42,577 nucleotides of DNA from assembly GCA_009841725.1 (NCBI GenBank), contig VYGS01000046.1:31780-74356 (forward strand). The letters are read 5' to 3'. Origin of the DNA: Gammaproteobacteria bacterium (lineage in GTDB: Bacteria; Pseudomonadota; Gammaproteobacteria; Arenicellales; Poriferihabitantaceae). Positions 33,519 through 42,562 of this stretch are shown one piece after another. Numbering within the stretch: position 1 is the first letter of the stretch; each line of letters starts with the position of its first letter. The position numbers and the translations under genes are program-made. Below the pieces are notes generated by a model that did no database searches, was not told where the DNA came from, and saw only the letters and a list, made by a program, of their open reading frames with translations.

Positions 33519-34214
33519 ATGGACAATCTCAAGATAGTGGCTTTCGATGTATTCGGCACGGTGGTCGACTGGTACGGCTCGGTCTCCCGGGAGATCGCCT
33601 CGGTCGCCCCGCAAATCGATGCGGACGAATTCACCTTGGCCTGGCGCGGCGGGTACGCCCCGGCCATGCAGAAGGTCGCATCCGGGGAACTTGGCTGGAC
33701 CCTCATCGACGACCTCCACCGGATGATTCTCGATGAGCTGCTGGACCGGTTCGGGGTCGACGGCCTGGACGAAGCGCAAACCGTTCACCTGAACAGGGTC
33801 TGGCACCGCCTCGGCCCGTGGCCGGATTCCGTGGAAGGGCTGGCCCGCCTGAAAACCCGCTACACGATCTGTACGCTGTCGAACGGCAACATGGGCCTGC
33901 TGGCCGACATGGCGAAACGCGCCGGCCTGCCCTGGGACTGCATACTGTCTGCCGAGGTTTTCCGCAAGTACAAGCCCGATCCCGCCACCTATCTCGGTGT
34001 CGCGAAGACGTTTGACGTGGCGCCGGAAGAGGTGATGCTCGCCGCCGCCCACCACGACGATCTGGAGGCCGCCCGGCGCTGCGGCCTGAAAACCGCGTTC
34101 ATCGAACGACCGATGGAATTCGGGCCGAACCGGGGCAACGATATCTCGCCCCGCCCCGGCAACGACCTGCACTGCCGGGATATTCTGGATCTGGCCGAAC
34201 GGCTATCCTGCTGA
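33519..34214 (+). CDS. HAD-superfamily hydrolase (haloacid dehalogenase type II-like)
   Basis: 231 residues. Motif I FDVFGTVVDW gives the nucleophile Asp10; LSNGN is the Ser/Thr of motif II; KPDPATYL is the Lys of motif III; AAHHDDLEAARRCGLKTAF holds the acidic motif IV. The lineage is that of L-2-haloacid dehalogenases and related phosphatases; the substrate cannot be assigned. Composition matches the host, not the A+T-rich cassette that ends 4 bp upstream, so the gene may have lost its own promoter when the island inserted and now rely on the cassette transcript. Its end overlaps the convergent dehydratase gene by 12 bp. Confidence 0.87.
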   Translation: MDNLKIVAFDVFGTVVDWYGSVSREIASVAPQIDADEFTLAWRGGYAPAMQKVASGELGWTLIDDLHRMILDELLDRFGVDGLDEAQTVHLNRVWHRLGPWPDSVEGLARLKTRYTICTLSNGNMGLLADMAKRAGLPWDCILSAEVFRKYKPDPATYLGVAKTFDVAPEEVMLAAAHHDDLEAARRCGLKTAFIERPMEFGPNRGNDISPRPGNDLHCRDILDLAERLSC

Positions 34215-35174
34215 GGTGTGTGCCGGGCTCAGTGCCGGCAGACGATCCAGATCGACATTGCCCCCGGACAGGATCACCCCGATCCGCTTGCCGGCGAACC
34301 GGTCCGGATTTCCAAGGATGGCGGCAAGGGGTGTCGCCGCGCTGGGTTCGACAACGATCTTCATTCTTTCCAGGATGCGGTACATCGCGCCGATGATCTC
34401 CTGTTCGCTGACCGTCAGGATTCCGGTGACACAACGGGAAATGAAATGCCAAGTGAGCGGCTCAAGGCTGGTCTTCAGCCCGTCGGCAACGGTCCGTACC
34501 CGGTCCATTCGGACAATATGCCCGGCTTTCAGGGACTGGAAGGCGTCATCCGCCTGCTCCGGCTCTGCCGCATAGATCTCGGTGCCGGGCGAGAGACTCG
34601 AAAGCGTCACACAGCTCCCCGACATCAGCCCGCCGCCTCCAATTGGCGCGACCACCGCATCAAGCGGGGCGGATTGCTCGAGCAGTTCCAGCGCGCAGGT
34701 TCCCTGTCCGGCGATCACCCTCGAATCATTGTAGGGATGGACGAACTCGGAACCGGTTTCGGCGATCACCCGCTCGAGCGTTTCCACCCGGGCTCGATTC
34801 AGCGGTTCGCACGGTACGATGCGGCCGCCGTACCCGGCCACTGCGTTCTGCTTGCTTCTCGGTGCGTCCGACGGCATCACCACCGTGGCCGCGATGCCGA
34901 GTCGGCCCGCGGCATAGCTCAGCGCCTGGGCATGATTGCCGGAAGAATGGGTGGCCACGCCCCGGCTGTGCTGTTCACGGGGCAGGCCAAAGACCGCGTT
35001 GCACGCCCCGCGAGCCTTGAACGAGCCGGTTTTCTGGAAGTTCTCGCACTTGAAAAACAGCTCCGCGCCGGACAGCGCGTCCATGAAGGCGCTCCGCAAG
35101 ACCGGGGTGACGTGAACGTGCCCGGCAATCCGCCCGGCCGCCGCCCTGACGGAATCGATGTTCGGTATGTCCAT
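34203..35174 (-). CDS. PLP-dependent threonine/serine dehydratase or racemase family protein
   Basis: 323 residues from ATG 35174 (MDIPNIDSV); the open frame is longer but the added part overlaps glcB. Fold type II PLP enzyme with Lys53 in KTGSFKARGA as Schiff base, the SSGNHAQALSYAA loop, the phosphate-binding GGGGLMSG and the C-terminal SGGNVDLD. Without a regulatory ACT domain it resembles catabolic threonine dehydratase, serine racemase and 3-hydroxyaspartate dehydratase (BhcB-type); these cannot be separated by eye. It is 40 nt downstream of malate synthase in the same direction, which makes a role in glyoxylate or hydroxyaspartate metabolism plausible. Confidence 0.82.
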   Translation of the reverse strand: MDIPNIDSVRAAAGRIAGHVHVTPVLRSAFMDALSGAELFFKCENFQKTGSFKARGACNAVFGLPREQHSRGVATHSSGNHAQALSYAAGRLGIAATVVMPSDAPRSKQNAVAGYGGRIVPCEPLNRARVETLERVIAETGSEFVHPYNDSRVIAGQGTCALELLEQSAPLDAVVAPIGGGGLMSGSCVTLSSLSPGTEIYAAEPEQADDAFQSLKAGHIVRMDRVRTVADGLKTSLEPLTWHFISRCVTGILTVSEQEIIGAMYRILERMKIVVEPSAATPLAAILGNPDRFAGKRIGVILSGGNVDLDRLPALSPAHTSAG

Positions 35175-35214
35175 GCCGGCTCGAAAAGGCGACTGCTTGC
35201 AGACCGCTCGCCGG

Positions 35215-37383
35215 CTAGCTCCCGCGCGACGCCTTGAATTCCCGCCGCCGCGGATGGAGAACGTATTCGGTGTAGCCGTTCGGCAACTCGCACCCCCGGA
35301 ACACCAGTTCCAGGGCCGTCCGGTAGGCAATGCTGCCATCCAGATTGTCGGACATGGGCGTATAGGCCGGATCCCCGGCATTCTGCCCGTCGACCACGGA
35401 CGCCATTCTCTCGAACACCTCTTCCACCAGCTCACGGCTGACCAGGCCGTGGCGCAGCCAGTTGGCAATGTGCTGGCTGGATATCCGCAGGGTCGCCCGG
35501 TCCTCCATCAGCGCCACGTCACTGATGTCCGGCACCTTGCTGCAGCCGATCCCCTGATCAATCCACCGAACCACGTATCCGAGAATTCCCTGGGCATTGT
35601 TTTCGACTTCGCGCACAATCCGCGACGGATCAAGATCCGGATCCGTCATGACCGGGACTGTGAGAATGTCCTCGAGGCTCCCCTTGACGCGACCGGCAAG
35701 CTGCCACTGCCGCTGCCCGACATTCACCATGTGATAATGCATGGCATGCAATGTCGCGGCAGTCGGCGAAGGCACCCATGCCGTGTTCGCTCCCGCGCGG
35801 GGGTGGGCGATTTTCTCCCGGACCATGCCTTCCATGAAGTCGGGCGCGGCCCACATTCCCTTGCCGATCTGTCCATGTCCCGGCATCCCGGTTTCGAGTC
35901 CGACCTCGACGTTGCGGTCTTCATAGGACAGCAGCCACGGGGCCGTCTTCATCTCGCTCTTGGGAATCATCGGCCCGGCTTCCATTTCGCTGTGTATCTC
36001 ATCGCCGGTCCGGTCGAGGAATCCGGTGTTGATGAACACCACCCGCTCGCGCGCGGCACGAATGCATTCGGAAAGATTGACCGTGGTCCGGCGCTCCTCG
36101 TCCATGATGCCGATCTTGACCGTGTTTTCCGAAAGGCCCAGATGCGTCTCGACCCGGGAGAACAGATCGACTGCGAGCGCGACTTCGTCCGGGCCATGCA
36201 TTTTCGGCTTGACGACATAGATGCTGCCCTTGCGGCTGTTCCGGATGCCCGATCCCTTGAGATCGTGCAATGCGGCCACGGCCGACACCATGGCGTCCAG
36301 GAAGGTTTCCGGGATGTCGTCACCATCGCAGGTGACGACATCCGTGTCAATGTGCATGCCGACATTGCGCACGAACATCAGCCCCCGTCCGTGCAGCGTG
36401 AACGGCGTCCCGTCCGGCCCCAGATATTCCCTGTCCGGGTTCAGCCGCCGGGTGAAGCGCTTGCCGCCCTTGCTCATCTTTGCCGTCAGGGTTCCCTTCA
36501 TGAGGCCGCACCAGTTCCGGTAGGCGTTCACCTTGTCTTCGGCATCGACCGTCGCAACGGCATCCTCGAGATCCATGATCGACGTAATCGCCGATTCGAT
36601 CACCATGTCCTTGATGTGCGCGAGATCGGCCTTGCCGATTTCGCTGTCATCCCCGATCTCGAGCTCGATGTGGAGATCGTTGTTCCGAAGGAGAATTCCG
36701 CAAGGCGAATCGGGATTGCCGCGATACCCGGCAAAGCACTCCTTCATGCCGAGACCGGATTCGCTGCCGTCACCCATGCGCGCGACAAGCCGGCCCGCGC
36801 AAACCCGATAGCTGACGACATGCGCATGACTTCCCGCGGCAAGCGGAACGGCCCGGTCGAGAAAGTCCCTCGCATACGCGATGACCCGGGAACCTCTCAC
36901 CGGATTGTAACGACTCCCCTTCGCGCCGCCGTCCGTTTCCGGGATGATGTCGGAACCGTACAATGCGTCATACAGGCTGTTCCAGCGGGCATTGGCGGCG
37001 TTGAGCGCATAGCGGGCGTTGTCGACCGGCACCACCAGCTGGGGCCCGGCAATCACCGACACCTCGTCATCGACATTGTCGGTGACGATCCGGAACGGTT
37101 CGCCCCGCCTGCACAGATAGCCGATCTCCTCCAGGAATTCCCGGTAGGCGTCGAAATCGACCGGTCCGGGATTCGCCCGGTGCCAGTCGTCAAGGCGTTC
37201 CTGGAGACGGTCGCGCCGTTCAAGCAATTCCCGGTTCCTCGGACGGAATGTCCGGATGATGTCAAACAGGCCGTCCCAGAACCCCTCCGGGGCAACCTCC
37301 GTTCCGGGAAGAATTTCATTGTTGACCAAGTCATAAAGTGACGGGTCGATACTCAGTCCGTGCTTGTCGATACGCTGTTTCAT
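35215..37383 (-). CDS. glcB: Malate synthase G
   Basis: 722 residues, the normal length of the monomeric G isoform. It condenses glyoxylate with acetyl-CoA to malate and CoA. Recognisable parts are the N-terminal domain, [20 protein letters not shown] in pieces (e.g. [16 protein letters not shown]), [34 protein letters not shown] in parts, [11 protein letters not shown], and the C-terminal catalytic domain with [21 protein letters not shown]. Acetyl-CoA from Xsc/Pta could feed it. Start ATG 37383 is 44 nt downstream of a predicted transcription start. The glyoxylate source (photorespiratory glycolate or others) is not encoded here. Confidence 0.95.
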   Translation of the reverse strand: MKQRIDKHGLSIDPSLYDLVNNEILPGTEVAPEGFWDGLFDIIRTFRPRNRELLERRDRLQERLDDWHRANPGPVDFDAYREFLEEIGYLCRRGEPFRIVTDNVDDEVSVIAGPQLVVPVDNARYALNAANARWNSLYDALYGSDIIPETDGGAKGSRYNPVRGSRVIAYARDFLDRAVPLAAGSHAHVVSYRVCAGRLVARMGDGSESGLGMKECFAGYRGNPDSPCGILLRNNDLHIELEIGDDSEIGKADLAHIKDMVIESAITSIMDLEDAVATVDAEDKVNAYRNWCGLMKGTLTAKMSKGGKRFTRRLNPDREYLGPDGTPFTLHGRGLMFVRNVGMHIDTDVVTCDGDDIPETFLDAMVSAVAALHDLKGSGIRNSRKGSIYVVKPKMHGPDEVALAVDLFSRVETHLGLSENTVKIGIMDEERRTTVNLSECIRAARERVVFINTGFLDRTGDEIHSEMEAGPMIPKSEMKTAPWLLSYEDRNVEVGLETGMPGHGQIGKGMWAAPDFMEGMVREKIAHPRAGANTAWVPSPTAATLHAMHYHMVNVGQRQWQLAGRVKGSLEDILTVPVMTDPDLDPSRIVREVENNAQGILGYVVRWIDQGIGCSKVPDISDVALMEDRATLRISSQHIANWLRHGLVSRELVEEVFERMASVVDGQNAGDPAYTPMSDNLDGSIAYRTALELVFRGCELPNGYTEYVLHPRRREFKASRGS

Positions 37384-37433
37384 TGTTTATCGGAATGTAG
37401 ACATTGTTTTCGTAACCTTCCCCTCGCCACGGG

Positions 37434-37462
37434 AATATATCAGGTGTTGTGCATCGCAACAA
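37434..37462 (-). promoter_or_regulatory. Promoter of glcB and the dehydratase gene
   Basis: On the minus strand TTGTTG (complement of 37457-37462), a 17-bp spacer and TATATT (complement of 37434-37439) are seen. Start is predicted near 37427. An 18-bp direct repeat begins at the upstream edge of the -35 (37462) and recurs at 37560. Confidence 0.45.
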
Positions 37463-37577
37463 CGCCCTGTCTCCACATGCACCCCCGGGGCCGGAGCGAT
37501 CAAGTCGATAGCGGACAGTTCATGTGCTATTAAACCGGACAGCTCTATTTGCTCTTGACACGCCCTGTCTCCACATG
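37462..37577. repeat. Pair of 18-bp direct repeats upstream of glcB
   Basis: ACGCCCTGTCTCCACATG occurs twice, at 37462-37479 and 37560-37577, 98 bp apart. The first copy touches the -35 of the glcB promoter. Such a pair could be two operator sites for one regulator. Two copies are too few for a CRISPR array, and the sequence between them shows no gene. The rest of the 261-bp gap (37384-37644) should also hold the 3' end of the ABC transporter transcript, though no clear terminator is seen. Confidence 0.7.
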
Positions 37578-37644
37578 GCGCGTCCGTCGAATCCCGAATC
37601 ACGGGGCGCACCGGGTACGTCCGTTCGCCCGATGGGCTGCCGAT

Positions 37645-38535
37645 TCAGCCGCCGAGAAACAGCTCGCCAACCTTGGGATTGGCGAGCAGATCGTCGCCCC
37701 TCCCGGCAATGGCCAGTTCTCCGGACACCAGGACATAGCCGATATCCGCAAACTCGAGGCCTTTTTTGGCATTCTGTTCGACCATGATGATGGTCTTCTG
37801 CTCGTTGTGCTGGAGATCGTGAAGAATCTCGAACACCATGTCGATGAACCGCGGCTCCAGTCCGATTGACGGCTCGTCAACCAGCAGCAGTTCGGGGTTC
37901 ATGACCAGCGCCCTGGATATTTCAAGCAGTCTGCGTTCGCCACCGCTCAGGACCTTGGCCTGATGCTTGCGTCTCGCCGCCAGTCGGGGATACTTGTCGA
38001 ACACCCTTTCCGCGGCCTCGCGGGCCCGGGCGGGCCGATCCTTCAGATAGCCGCCCATCCACAGGTTCTCTTCCACCGTCATTCCGGGAAAGATGGACTT
38101 GTCCTGCAGGATGTACGCGATCCCGGCCTGGGCGAGTTTCTGGTTCGGGGTCATGGCGGTGACATCCCTGCGTTCGCTGCCGATGGTGATCTGACCGGAG
38201 AAAATTCGCGTGAATCCGAAAATGGAATGCAGGATGGTGGACTTCCCCGCGCCGTTGGGGCCGATCAGGCACAGGGACTGCTTGCGGCCGACCCGAAGAT
38301 GAAAATCATGCAGGATCTGCATCTTCCCATAGCCGGCATTGAGACCGTCGATCATCACGTAGGGATCGCCCTTGCACAGGCTGTCCAGATCCGAGACGTT
38401 CACCGTCTCGGCCATTTCGGCCACCTGCCGGGTCACCTCGTCGACCGAGATCACGGCATCGACTTTGCCGCCCCCGTAGCCCCGGATCGACGCCGCCGTG
38501 TCCTGAGGAGTGTTCTTGTCCTGTTCGGTACTCAT
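37645..38535 (-). CDS. livF: LivF-type ABC transporter ATP-binding protein
   Basis: 296 residues, longer than the usual ~235 because of an N-terminal extension of about 58 residues (MSTEQDKNTPQDTAASIRGY onward) before the ABC domain starts at YVMIDGLNAGYG. Walker A is GPNGAGKST (92-100), signature LSGGERR, Walker B LLLVDEPSIGLEP. It powers the high-affinity amino-acid-type importer together with LivG. The extension is not a known domain to me; it contains no membrane segment and could contact the partner ATPase. Last gene of the operon. Confidence 0.92.
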   Translation of the reverse strand: MSTEQDKNTPQDTAASIRGYGGGKVDAVISVDEVTRQVAEMAETVNVSDLDSLCKGDPYVMIDGLNAGYGKMQILHDFHLRVGRKQSLCLIGPNGAGKSTILHSIFGFTRIFSGQITIGSERRDVTAMTPNQKLAQAGIAYILQDKSIFPGMTVEENLWMGGYLKDRPARAREAAERVFDKYPRLAARRKHQAKVLSGGERRLLEISRALVMNPELLLVDEPSIGLEPRFIDMVFEILHDLQHNEQKTIIMVEQNAKKGLEFADIGYVLVSGELAIAGRGDDLLANPKVGELFLGG

Positions 38536-38547
38536 GGCGAATGCCCG

Positions 38548-39291
38548 TCAGTGTGCGCCGAGGTAGGCATCGATGACCCGCTGATCGTTCTGGACGGCTT
38601 CCGGCTCCCCTTCCGCAAGCAGTTCACCGTGTGCCAGACAATAGATCTTCTGGGCCAGATTCATGATGACCCGCATGTTGTGCTCGATGACAAACAGCGT
38701 GATGCCGAATTCCCGGTTGGCCCGCAGCAGCCGGTCGATCAGTCCGTTGATCAGGGTCGGATTGATGCCCGCGGTCGGCTCGTCGAGCAAGAGGGCCTTC
38801 GGCTCGTTCATCAGCGCCATGGCAAACTCCAGCAGCTTCTGCTGTCCGAAGGAAAGCGAACCGGCCTTCAGGAACCGCTTCTCGTACAGGCCCACGAAAT
38901 CCAGCAGGCGGTCGGCATTCTCGTAATCGGCAGTGCTGTTGCGGCTGAACGATTCGAGAAACCGCATTTTCCTGTGGGGCAGCGAAATCAGCATGTTCTC
39001 GACGCAGTTCATGGCCTTGTAGATCCGCGTTTGCTGGAAGGTCCGGATCAGGCCGAGCCGCGCAATTTCCTGAACATGGATGCGGGAGATCTCCTTGCCC
39101 TCGAACTGTATGGAGCCCGAATCGATCGGATGATAGCCGACAACGGAATTGAACAGGGTCGTCTTGCCCGATCCGTTCGGCCCGATCAGGCCGGTAATGG
39201 CGCCCTGCTGCACGCTCAGGGTAATGTCCTTGTTGGCAACCACCCCGCCGTACGCCTTGGACACATCGCGGATTTCGATGATCGCGCTCAC
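38548..39291 (-). CDS. livG: LivG-type ABC transporter ATP-binding protein
   Basis: 247 residues from GTG 39291, overlapping the livM stop as GTGA. Walker A GPNGSGKTT, Q-loop region RTFQQTRIYKAM, signature LSFGQQK, Walker B ALLLDEPTAGINP and the switch His in FVIEHNMRV. Second ATPase subunit of the importer, 12 nt ahead of livF. The longer open frame runs into livM and is not used. Confidence 0.93.
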   Translation of the reverse strand: MSAIIEIRDVSKAYGGVVANKDITLSVQQGAITGLIGPNGSGKTTLFNSVVGYHPIDSGSIQFEGKEISRIHVQEIARLGLIRTFQQTRIYKAMNCVENMLISLPHRKMRFLESFSRNSTADYENADRLLDFVGLYEKRFLKAGSLSFGQQKLLEFAMALMNEPKALLLDEPTAGINPTLINGLIDRLLRANREFGITLFVIEHNMRVIMNLAQKIYCLAHGELLAEGEPEAVQNDQRVIDAYLGAH

Positions 39292-40337
39292 GCGCCCGCC
39301 TCCTGCATGGCTTCGCCGGTCTTTTTCTCGACCCGGATTCCGAACCATTCGGGACGGACGTGCATGAGCCAGCCCATGATGCCGTCGCGAAAATACACCA
39401 CGGTCACCACGATCAGGGCGCCAAGTGCCACCCACTGCCATCCGAGCAGATAGTTCCAGGTGACTTCCTTGAACAGGTGAAAGACAATCGCGCCGATGAC
39501 CGGGCCCCAGAGCGTGCCCTTTCCGCCAAGCAGGACGCACACCACCATGAAGATTCCGAGATTGATCGTCTGGTAGGCGGTTTCAAGCGGCTCGAAGTGA
39601 ATCAGCTGGAATGCCGAAATCCCGCCGGCCACGCCCACAAAGAACGCCGCGATGGACCAGGTCGTCAGCTTGTACCGAAGGGTGTGGATCCCCATCGCTT
39701 CCGCCTTTTCCTCGTCGTCTCGGATCGCGTTGATGGCCGCGCCGAAGCGCGTGGTGTACAGCCACCTGAGAAAGATGAAGATCACGGTCCCGGTTGCGGC
39801 GAACAGGGCGTAGAAAAAGATCTTGCCCTGTTCCAGATCATAGGGAAAGACCGGCAACGAGATACCCTGGCCGCCGCCCACCCAGTCCCAGTTGGAGACC
39901 AGTTCGCCGGCGGCTATCGCAACACCCAGAGTGCCAATGGCGAAGTATGGCCCGCGAAGTCCGAACGTCAGATAGCCGATGATCAGCGCCGTCACGGAAC
40001 AGAACACGCCGGCTCCCAGGATACCGAGCGCGACCCCGGTGAAGTATTGCGCATCGGTGAACCGGTAGACGTGATCGCCGAAGGCGTTGGTGTACTCGCC
40101 CACGTCATGGGTCAGCGCAATGCAGATCACGGCCGCGACATACATGCCGGTACCGTAGAAGAAGATGTTGCCCAGCGAGTTGTAGCCCATCTGTCCGCCG
40201 GTCATGTCCCATGTCAGGGCCACGATGATCATGAGCCAGAGCGTCGCCAGCTGCGTCTTGAAATCCGGCATGACGAACGGAGCCAGCAGGGTGAACAGCA
40301 GCGCGGCGCCGTAGAGAATCAGTTTTCGGGTCTTCAT
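39288..40337 (-). CDS. livM: LivM-type ABC transporter permease
   Basis: 349 residues from ATG 40337. About ten hydrophobic helices, opening with KLILYGAALLFTLLAPFVM and including GGQMGYNSLGNIFFYGTGMY, the loop GGGQGISLP and the cytoplasmic coupling segment RFGAAINAIRDDEEKAEAMGI in parts, a hallmark of the family. It forms the membrane pore with LivH. Only 8 bp separates it from livH. Confidence 0.93.
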   Translation of the reverse strand: MKTRKLILYGAALLFTLLAPFVMPDFKTQLATLWLMIIVALTWDMTGGQMGYNSLGNIFFYGTGMYVAAVICIALTHDVGEYTNAFGDHVYRFTDAQYFTGVALGILGAGVFCSVTALIIGYLTFGLRGPYFAIGTLGVAIAAGELVSNWDWVGGGQGISLPVFPYDLEQGKIFFYALFAATGTVIFIFLRWLYTTRFGAAINAIRDDEEKAEAMGIHTLRYKLTTWSIAAFFVGVAGGISAFQLIHFEPLETAYQTINLGIFMVVCVLLGGKGTLWGPVIGAIVFHLFKEVTWNYLLGWQWVALGALIVVTVVYFRDGIMGWLMHVRPEWFGIRVEKKTGEAMQEAGA

Positions 40338-40345
40338 GGCCGCGC

Positions 40346-41257
40346 CTATTGGAGGCTTTTCCTGACCCGCCGCTGCTGAATCAGGCGGAACAGCAATACG
40401 GCCAGCAGCAGCATGACCGCAATGGCCTGCTGGTACCCGATCCCGAAGATGTGCGAGCCGTACTGTTCGAGCGCACCGATTCCCAGGCCGGCCGCGATCA
40501 CCCCGGGCAAGTTGCCCAGGCCGGCAGCGGTGACGATCACGAAGGCCCGGATGGAGTGGGTGATGCCGTAAAACGGCTGGATGACCCAGACCATGACGAT
40601 GATCGCTCCGGCGGCTCCGCAGATGGCCGAGTTCAGCGAAAAGGTAAAGGCGTAGACCTTTTCGGTGTCGATGCCAAGCACGCGCGCCGCCCGCGCATCC
40701 TGGGCGGTTGCGCGGATCGCCTGCCCCATTCGGCTGGACTTCATGAAAATGACGACGCAGGCCGCAAGGGTTGTGGCAAGCAGCACCCCGAGCAGCTTGG
40801 CGATCGGCACATCGATGAATCCGTCGAAAAAATACAGCGTGTCGTAGTCGAGCTTGATGCTCTGCGTGTCGGACCCGAACAGGAGGTTCAGTATCTGCGC
40901 CATCATGATCGCGATGCCGAAGGTCGCCAGCAGCGAGGTGAAGAGATCCTTCTCGACCACTCTGGATATCACCAGCTTGTAGGCCACCCATCCGATGCAC
41001 CACATCACCACGAATGCGGCCGGTACGCCAAGCAGGGGGTGGACCCCCTGGTTCGCAAGCCACCACGAGACATACCCGCCCGCGATGACGAAATCCCCCT
41101 GCGCGAGATTCTTGACGTTCATCACGCCCCAGACCAGTGCCAGCCCGTAGGCCGCCAGGGCGAACAGCGCACCGATCATCACCCCGTCGAGAACGATCTT
41201 CAGGTTGACGATCGGGTACTCGCCGAGAAGAGACAGGTTGAAGAGAATCTGGTCCAT
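40346..41257 (-). CDS. livH: LivH-type ABC transporter permease
   Basis: 303 residues. Hydrophobic helices with GVMIGALFALAAYGLALVWGVMNVKNLAQGD in parts, the coupling segment MGQAIRATAQDARAARVLGID in parts and GLGNLPGVIAAGLGIGALE. Partner of LivM. Separated from the upstream binding-protein gene by 78 bp that contain a strong perfect hairpin, so its expression is probably lower than that of the binding protein. Confidence 0.93.
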   Translation of the reverse strand: MDQILFNLSLLGEYPIVNLKIVLDGVMIGALFALAAYGLALVWGVMNVKNLAQGDFVIAGGYVSWWLANQGVHPLLGVPAAFVVMWCIGWVAYKLVISRVVEKDLFTSLLATFGIAIMMAQILNLLFGSDTQSIKLDYDTLYFFDGFIDVPIAKLLGVLLATTLAACVVIFMKSSRMGQAIRATAQDARAARVLGIDTEKVYAFTFSLNSAICGAAGAIIVMVWVIQPFYGITHSIRAFVIVTAAGLGNLPGVIAAGLGIGALEQYGSHIFGIGYQQAIAVMLLLAVLLFRLIQQRRVRKSLQ

Positions 41258-41284
41258 CGGTGTGGACTGTCAGTGATTACGGCA

Positions 41285-41322
41285 CAACAGGCCGGAACGG
41301 AATTGCCCGTTCCGGCCTGTTG
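41285..41322 (-). terminator. Perfect 16-bp stem hairpin between livK and livH (attenuator or mRNA stabiliser)
   Basis: CAACAGGCCGGAACGG (41285-41300) and its exact inverse complement (41307-41322) flank a 6-nt loop. On the minus strand, which is transcribed, no run of T follows. That fits a processing or mRNA-protecting hairpin, or partial terminator, that sets high binding-protein to permease ratio, as known in other importer operons. Confidence 0.7.
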
Positions 41323-41335
41323 CGGATTTCCCGGC

Positions 41336-42562
41336 TCAGCCCCGCGGCCAGTTCAGCGGATGCGAGGCGAATTCGGAAGGCGCCACCACGTTGTACTCGC
41401 CGTCCTGGATCTGGCGAAGCACCATCGGCTTGGCGATGTTGTTACCGGCTTCAGAGAACCGGATCTGGCCGTAGAATGTCGCCAGATCGGTCTCGGAAAT
41501 CGCATCGCGGACCGCTTCCTTGTCCAGCGTCCCGGCGCGCTCGAAGGCATCCTTGAACACGTACACCGCGGCAGAGGCCTGGGCAGTCTGGTACGGAACC
41601 TTCTTCTTGGCGTATTCCGGATAGGCCGCCTTGAACTCCTGCTCGTACTGGGTTGCGGTTCCGAAGATCGGATCGCTGTAGGTCAGGGTTTCGGCCCACT
41701 GGGTCGAGCACAGGATGTCGTTGGCCGCTTCACCGAAGTTGCCGACCACATCGGCCGCCTCGCAGTGGGTGATCGCGATCATCGGGACCTTGACGTTCTG
41801 CTCCTCGATCTGCCGCACCGCTGTCGCGGCACCCTTGGAATGGCCGCTGACCACCAGCACGTCCGGCTTGACCAGCTTGACTTTCGTCAGGATCGCGCTC
41901 ATGTCGGAAAGATCCCGGGGCAACTTCTCGTCGACCACGATCTTCATGCCGTACCTGGAAGCATCCTCCAGCACACCGGCCCGGATATCCAGCGAGAACG
42001 GATCGTTCTCGACCGCCACCGCAACCGTCACGTCGGACGGGGACTTGCCGGTCGCCTCGGCTTTTTCCGCGGCAAGAGTGATCGCCGAAGCCAGATATTG
42101 CTCGGAGGTCGACAGCACGGCGAACAGGTACCGGTAACCCTGGGTGAACAGGGAGCGGGATGCGCCCTCGGCCTCGACCATCGGAATCTGATACTTTTCG
42201 GTGACCGGGGCGATCGCCTTGGTCAGTCCGGACGAGTAGGGGCCCAGCATGTACTGCACCTTGTCCTGGTTGATCAGCCGTTCGGCCAGGGTCGCCCCGC
42301 GATCGCCCTTGGACTCGTCATCGTAGTAAATGACGCGGAAGTTGTAGCACTTGTCGCCGATCTTGACGCCGCCGTTTTCGGCGATCTTGGCGATTGCATA
42401 CTCATAGCCATTCTTGGCGTGTACGCCGTTGGTGGCATACTTGCCGGTCAGGGATATGGCAGAACCCAGAACGAGTTCCTCGCAATCCATCGCGAAACTG
42501 CTCTGGCCGAACATCAGGCAGATGCTGCCGAGCAGGAAAGATAGCAAACTGGCTTTCTTCAT
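41336..42562 (-). CDS. livK: LivK-type periplasmic substrate-binding protein
   Basis: 408 residues from ATG 42562, chosen because GGAGG lies about 9 nt upstream; the frame opens five codons earlier. A signal peptide (1-24, SFA-MD) is followed by a type-1 periplasmic binding fold (LVLGSAISLTGKYATNGVHAKNGYEYAI in parts, e.g. GSAISLTGKYATNG; then YYDDESKGDRGATLAERLI, MLGPYSSGLTKAIAP). A Cys pair is present early (DCEEL and KCYNF), probably a disulfide. The ligand may be branched-chain amino acids, amides or another small organic compound; it cannot be assigned. First gene of the importer operon; its promoter is outside the window. Confidence 0.92.
   Translation of the reverse strand: MKKASLLSFLLGSICLMFGQSSFAMDCEELVLGSAISLTGKYATNGVHAKNGYEYAIAKIAENGGVKIGDKCYNFRVIYYDDESKGDRGATLAERLINQDKVQYMLGPYSSGLTKAIAPVTEKYQIPMVEAEGASRSLFTQGYRYLFAVLSTSEQYLASAITLAAEKAEATGKSPSDVTVAVAVENDPFSLDIRAGVLEDASRYGMKIVVDEKLPRDLSDMSAILTKVKLVKPDVLVVSGHSKGAATAVRQIEEQNVKVPMIAITHCEAADVVGNFGEAANDILCSTQWAETLTYSDPIFGTATQYEQEFKAAYPEYAKKKVPYQTAQASAAVYVFKDAFERAGTLDKEAVRDAISETDLATFYGQIRFSEAGNNIAKPMVLRQIQDGEYNVVAPSEFASHPLNWPRG

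Noticed and set aside
29453..33520. Prophage or integrase-borne element around the defence-like cassette
   Set aside because: No integrase, transposase, tRNA or flanking direct repeat is visible, so only a gene-cassette insertion is claimed.
35158..37341. 727-codon plus-strand open frame opposite malate synthase
   Set aside because: Antisense shadow of glcB; the minus-strand protein is unmistakable.
37462..37577. The 18-bp repeat pair as a minimal CRISPR
   Set aside because: Only two copies, short repeat, 80-bp spacer and no cas genes.
37387..37611. Small minus-strand frame between glcB and livF
   Set aside because: Covers the glcB promoter and both repeats, has no recognisable features and poor start context.
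40349..42544. Very long plus-strand open frame (731 codons) across the liv genes
   Set aside because: Antisense shadow of well-supported livK/livH genes in GC-rich DNA; no family resemblance.
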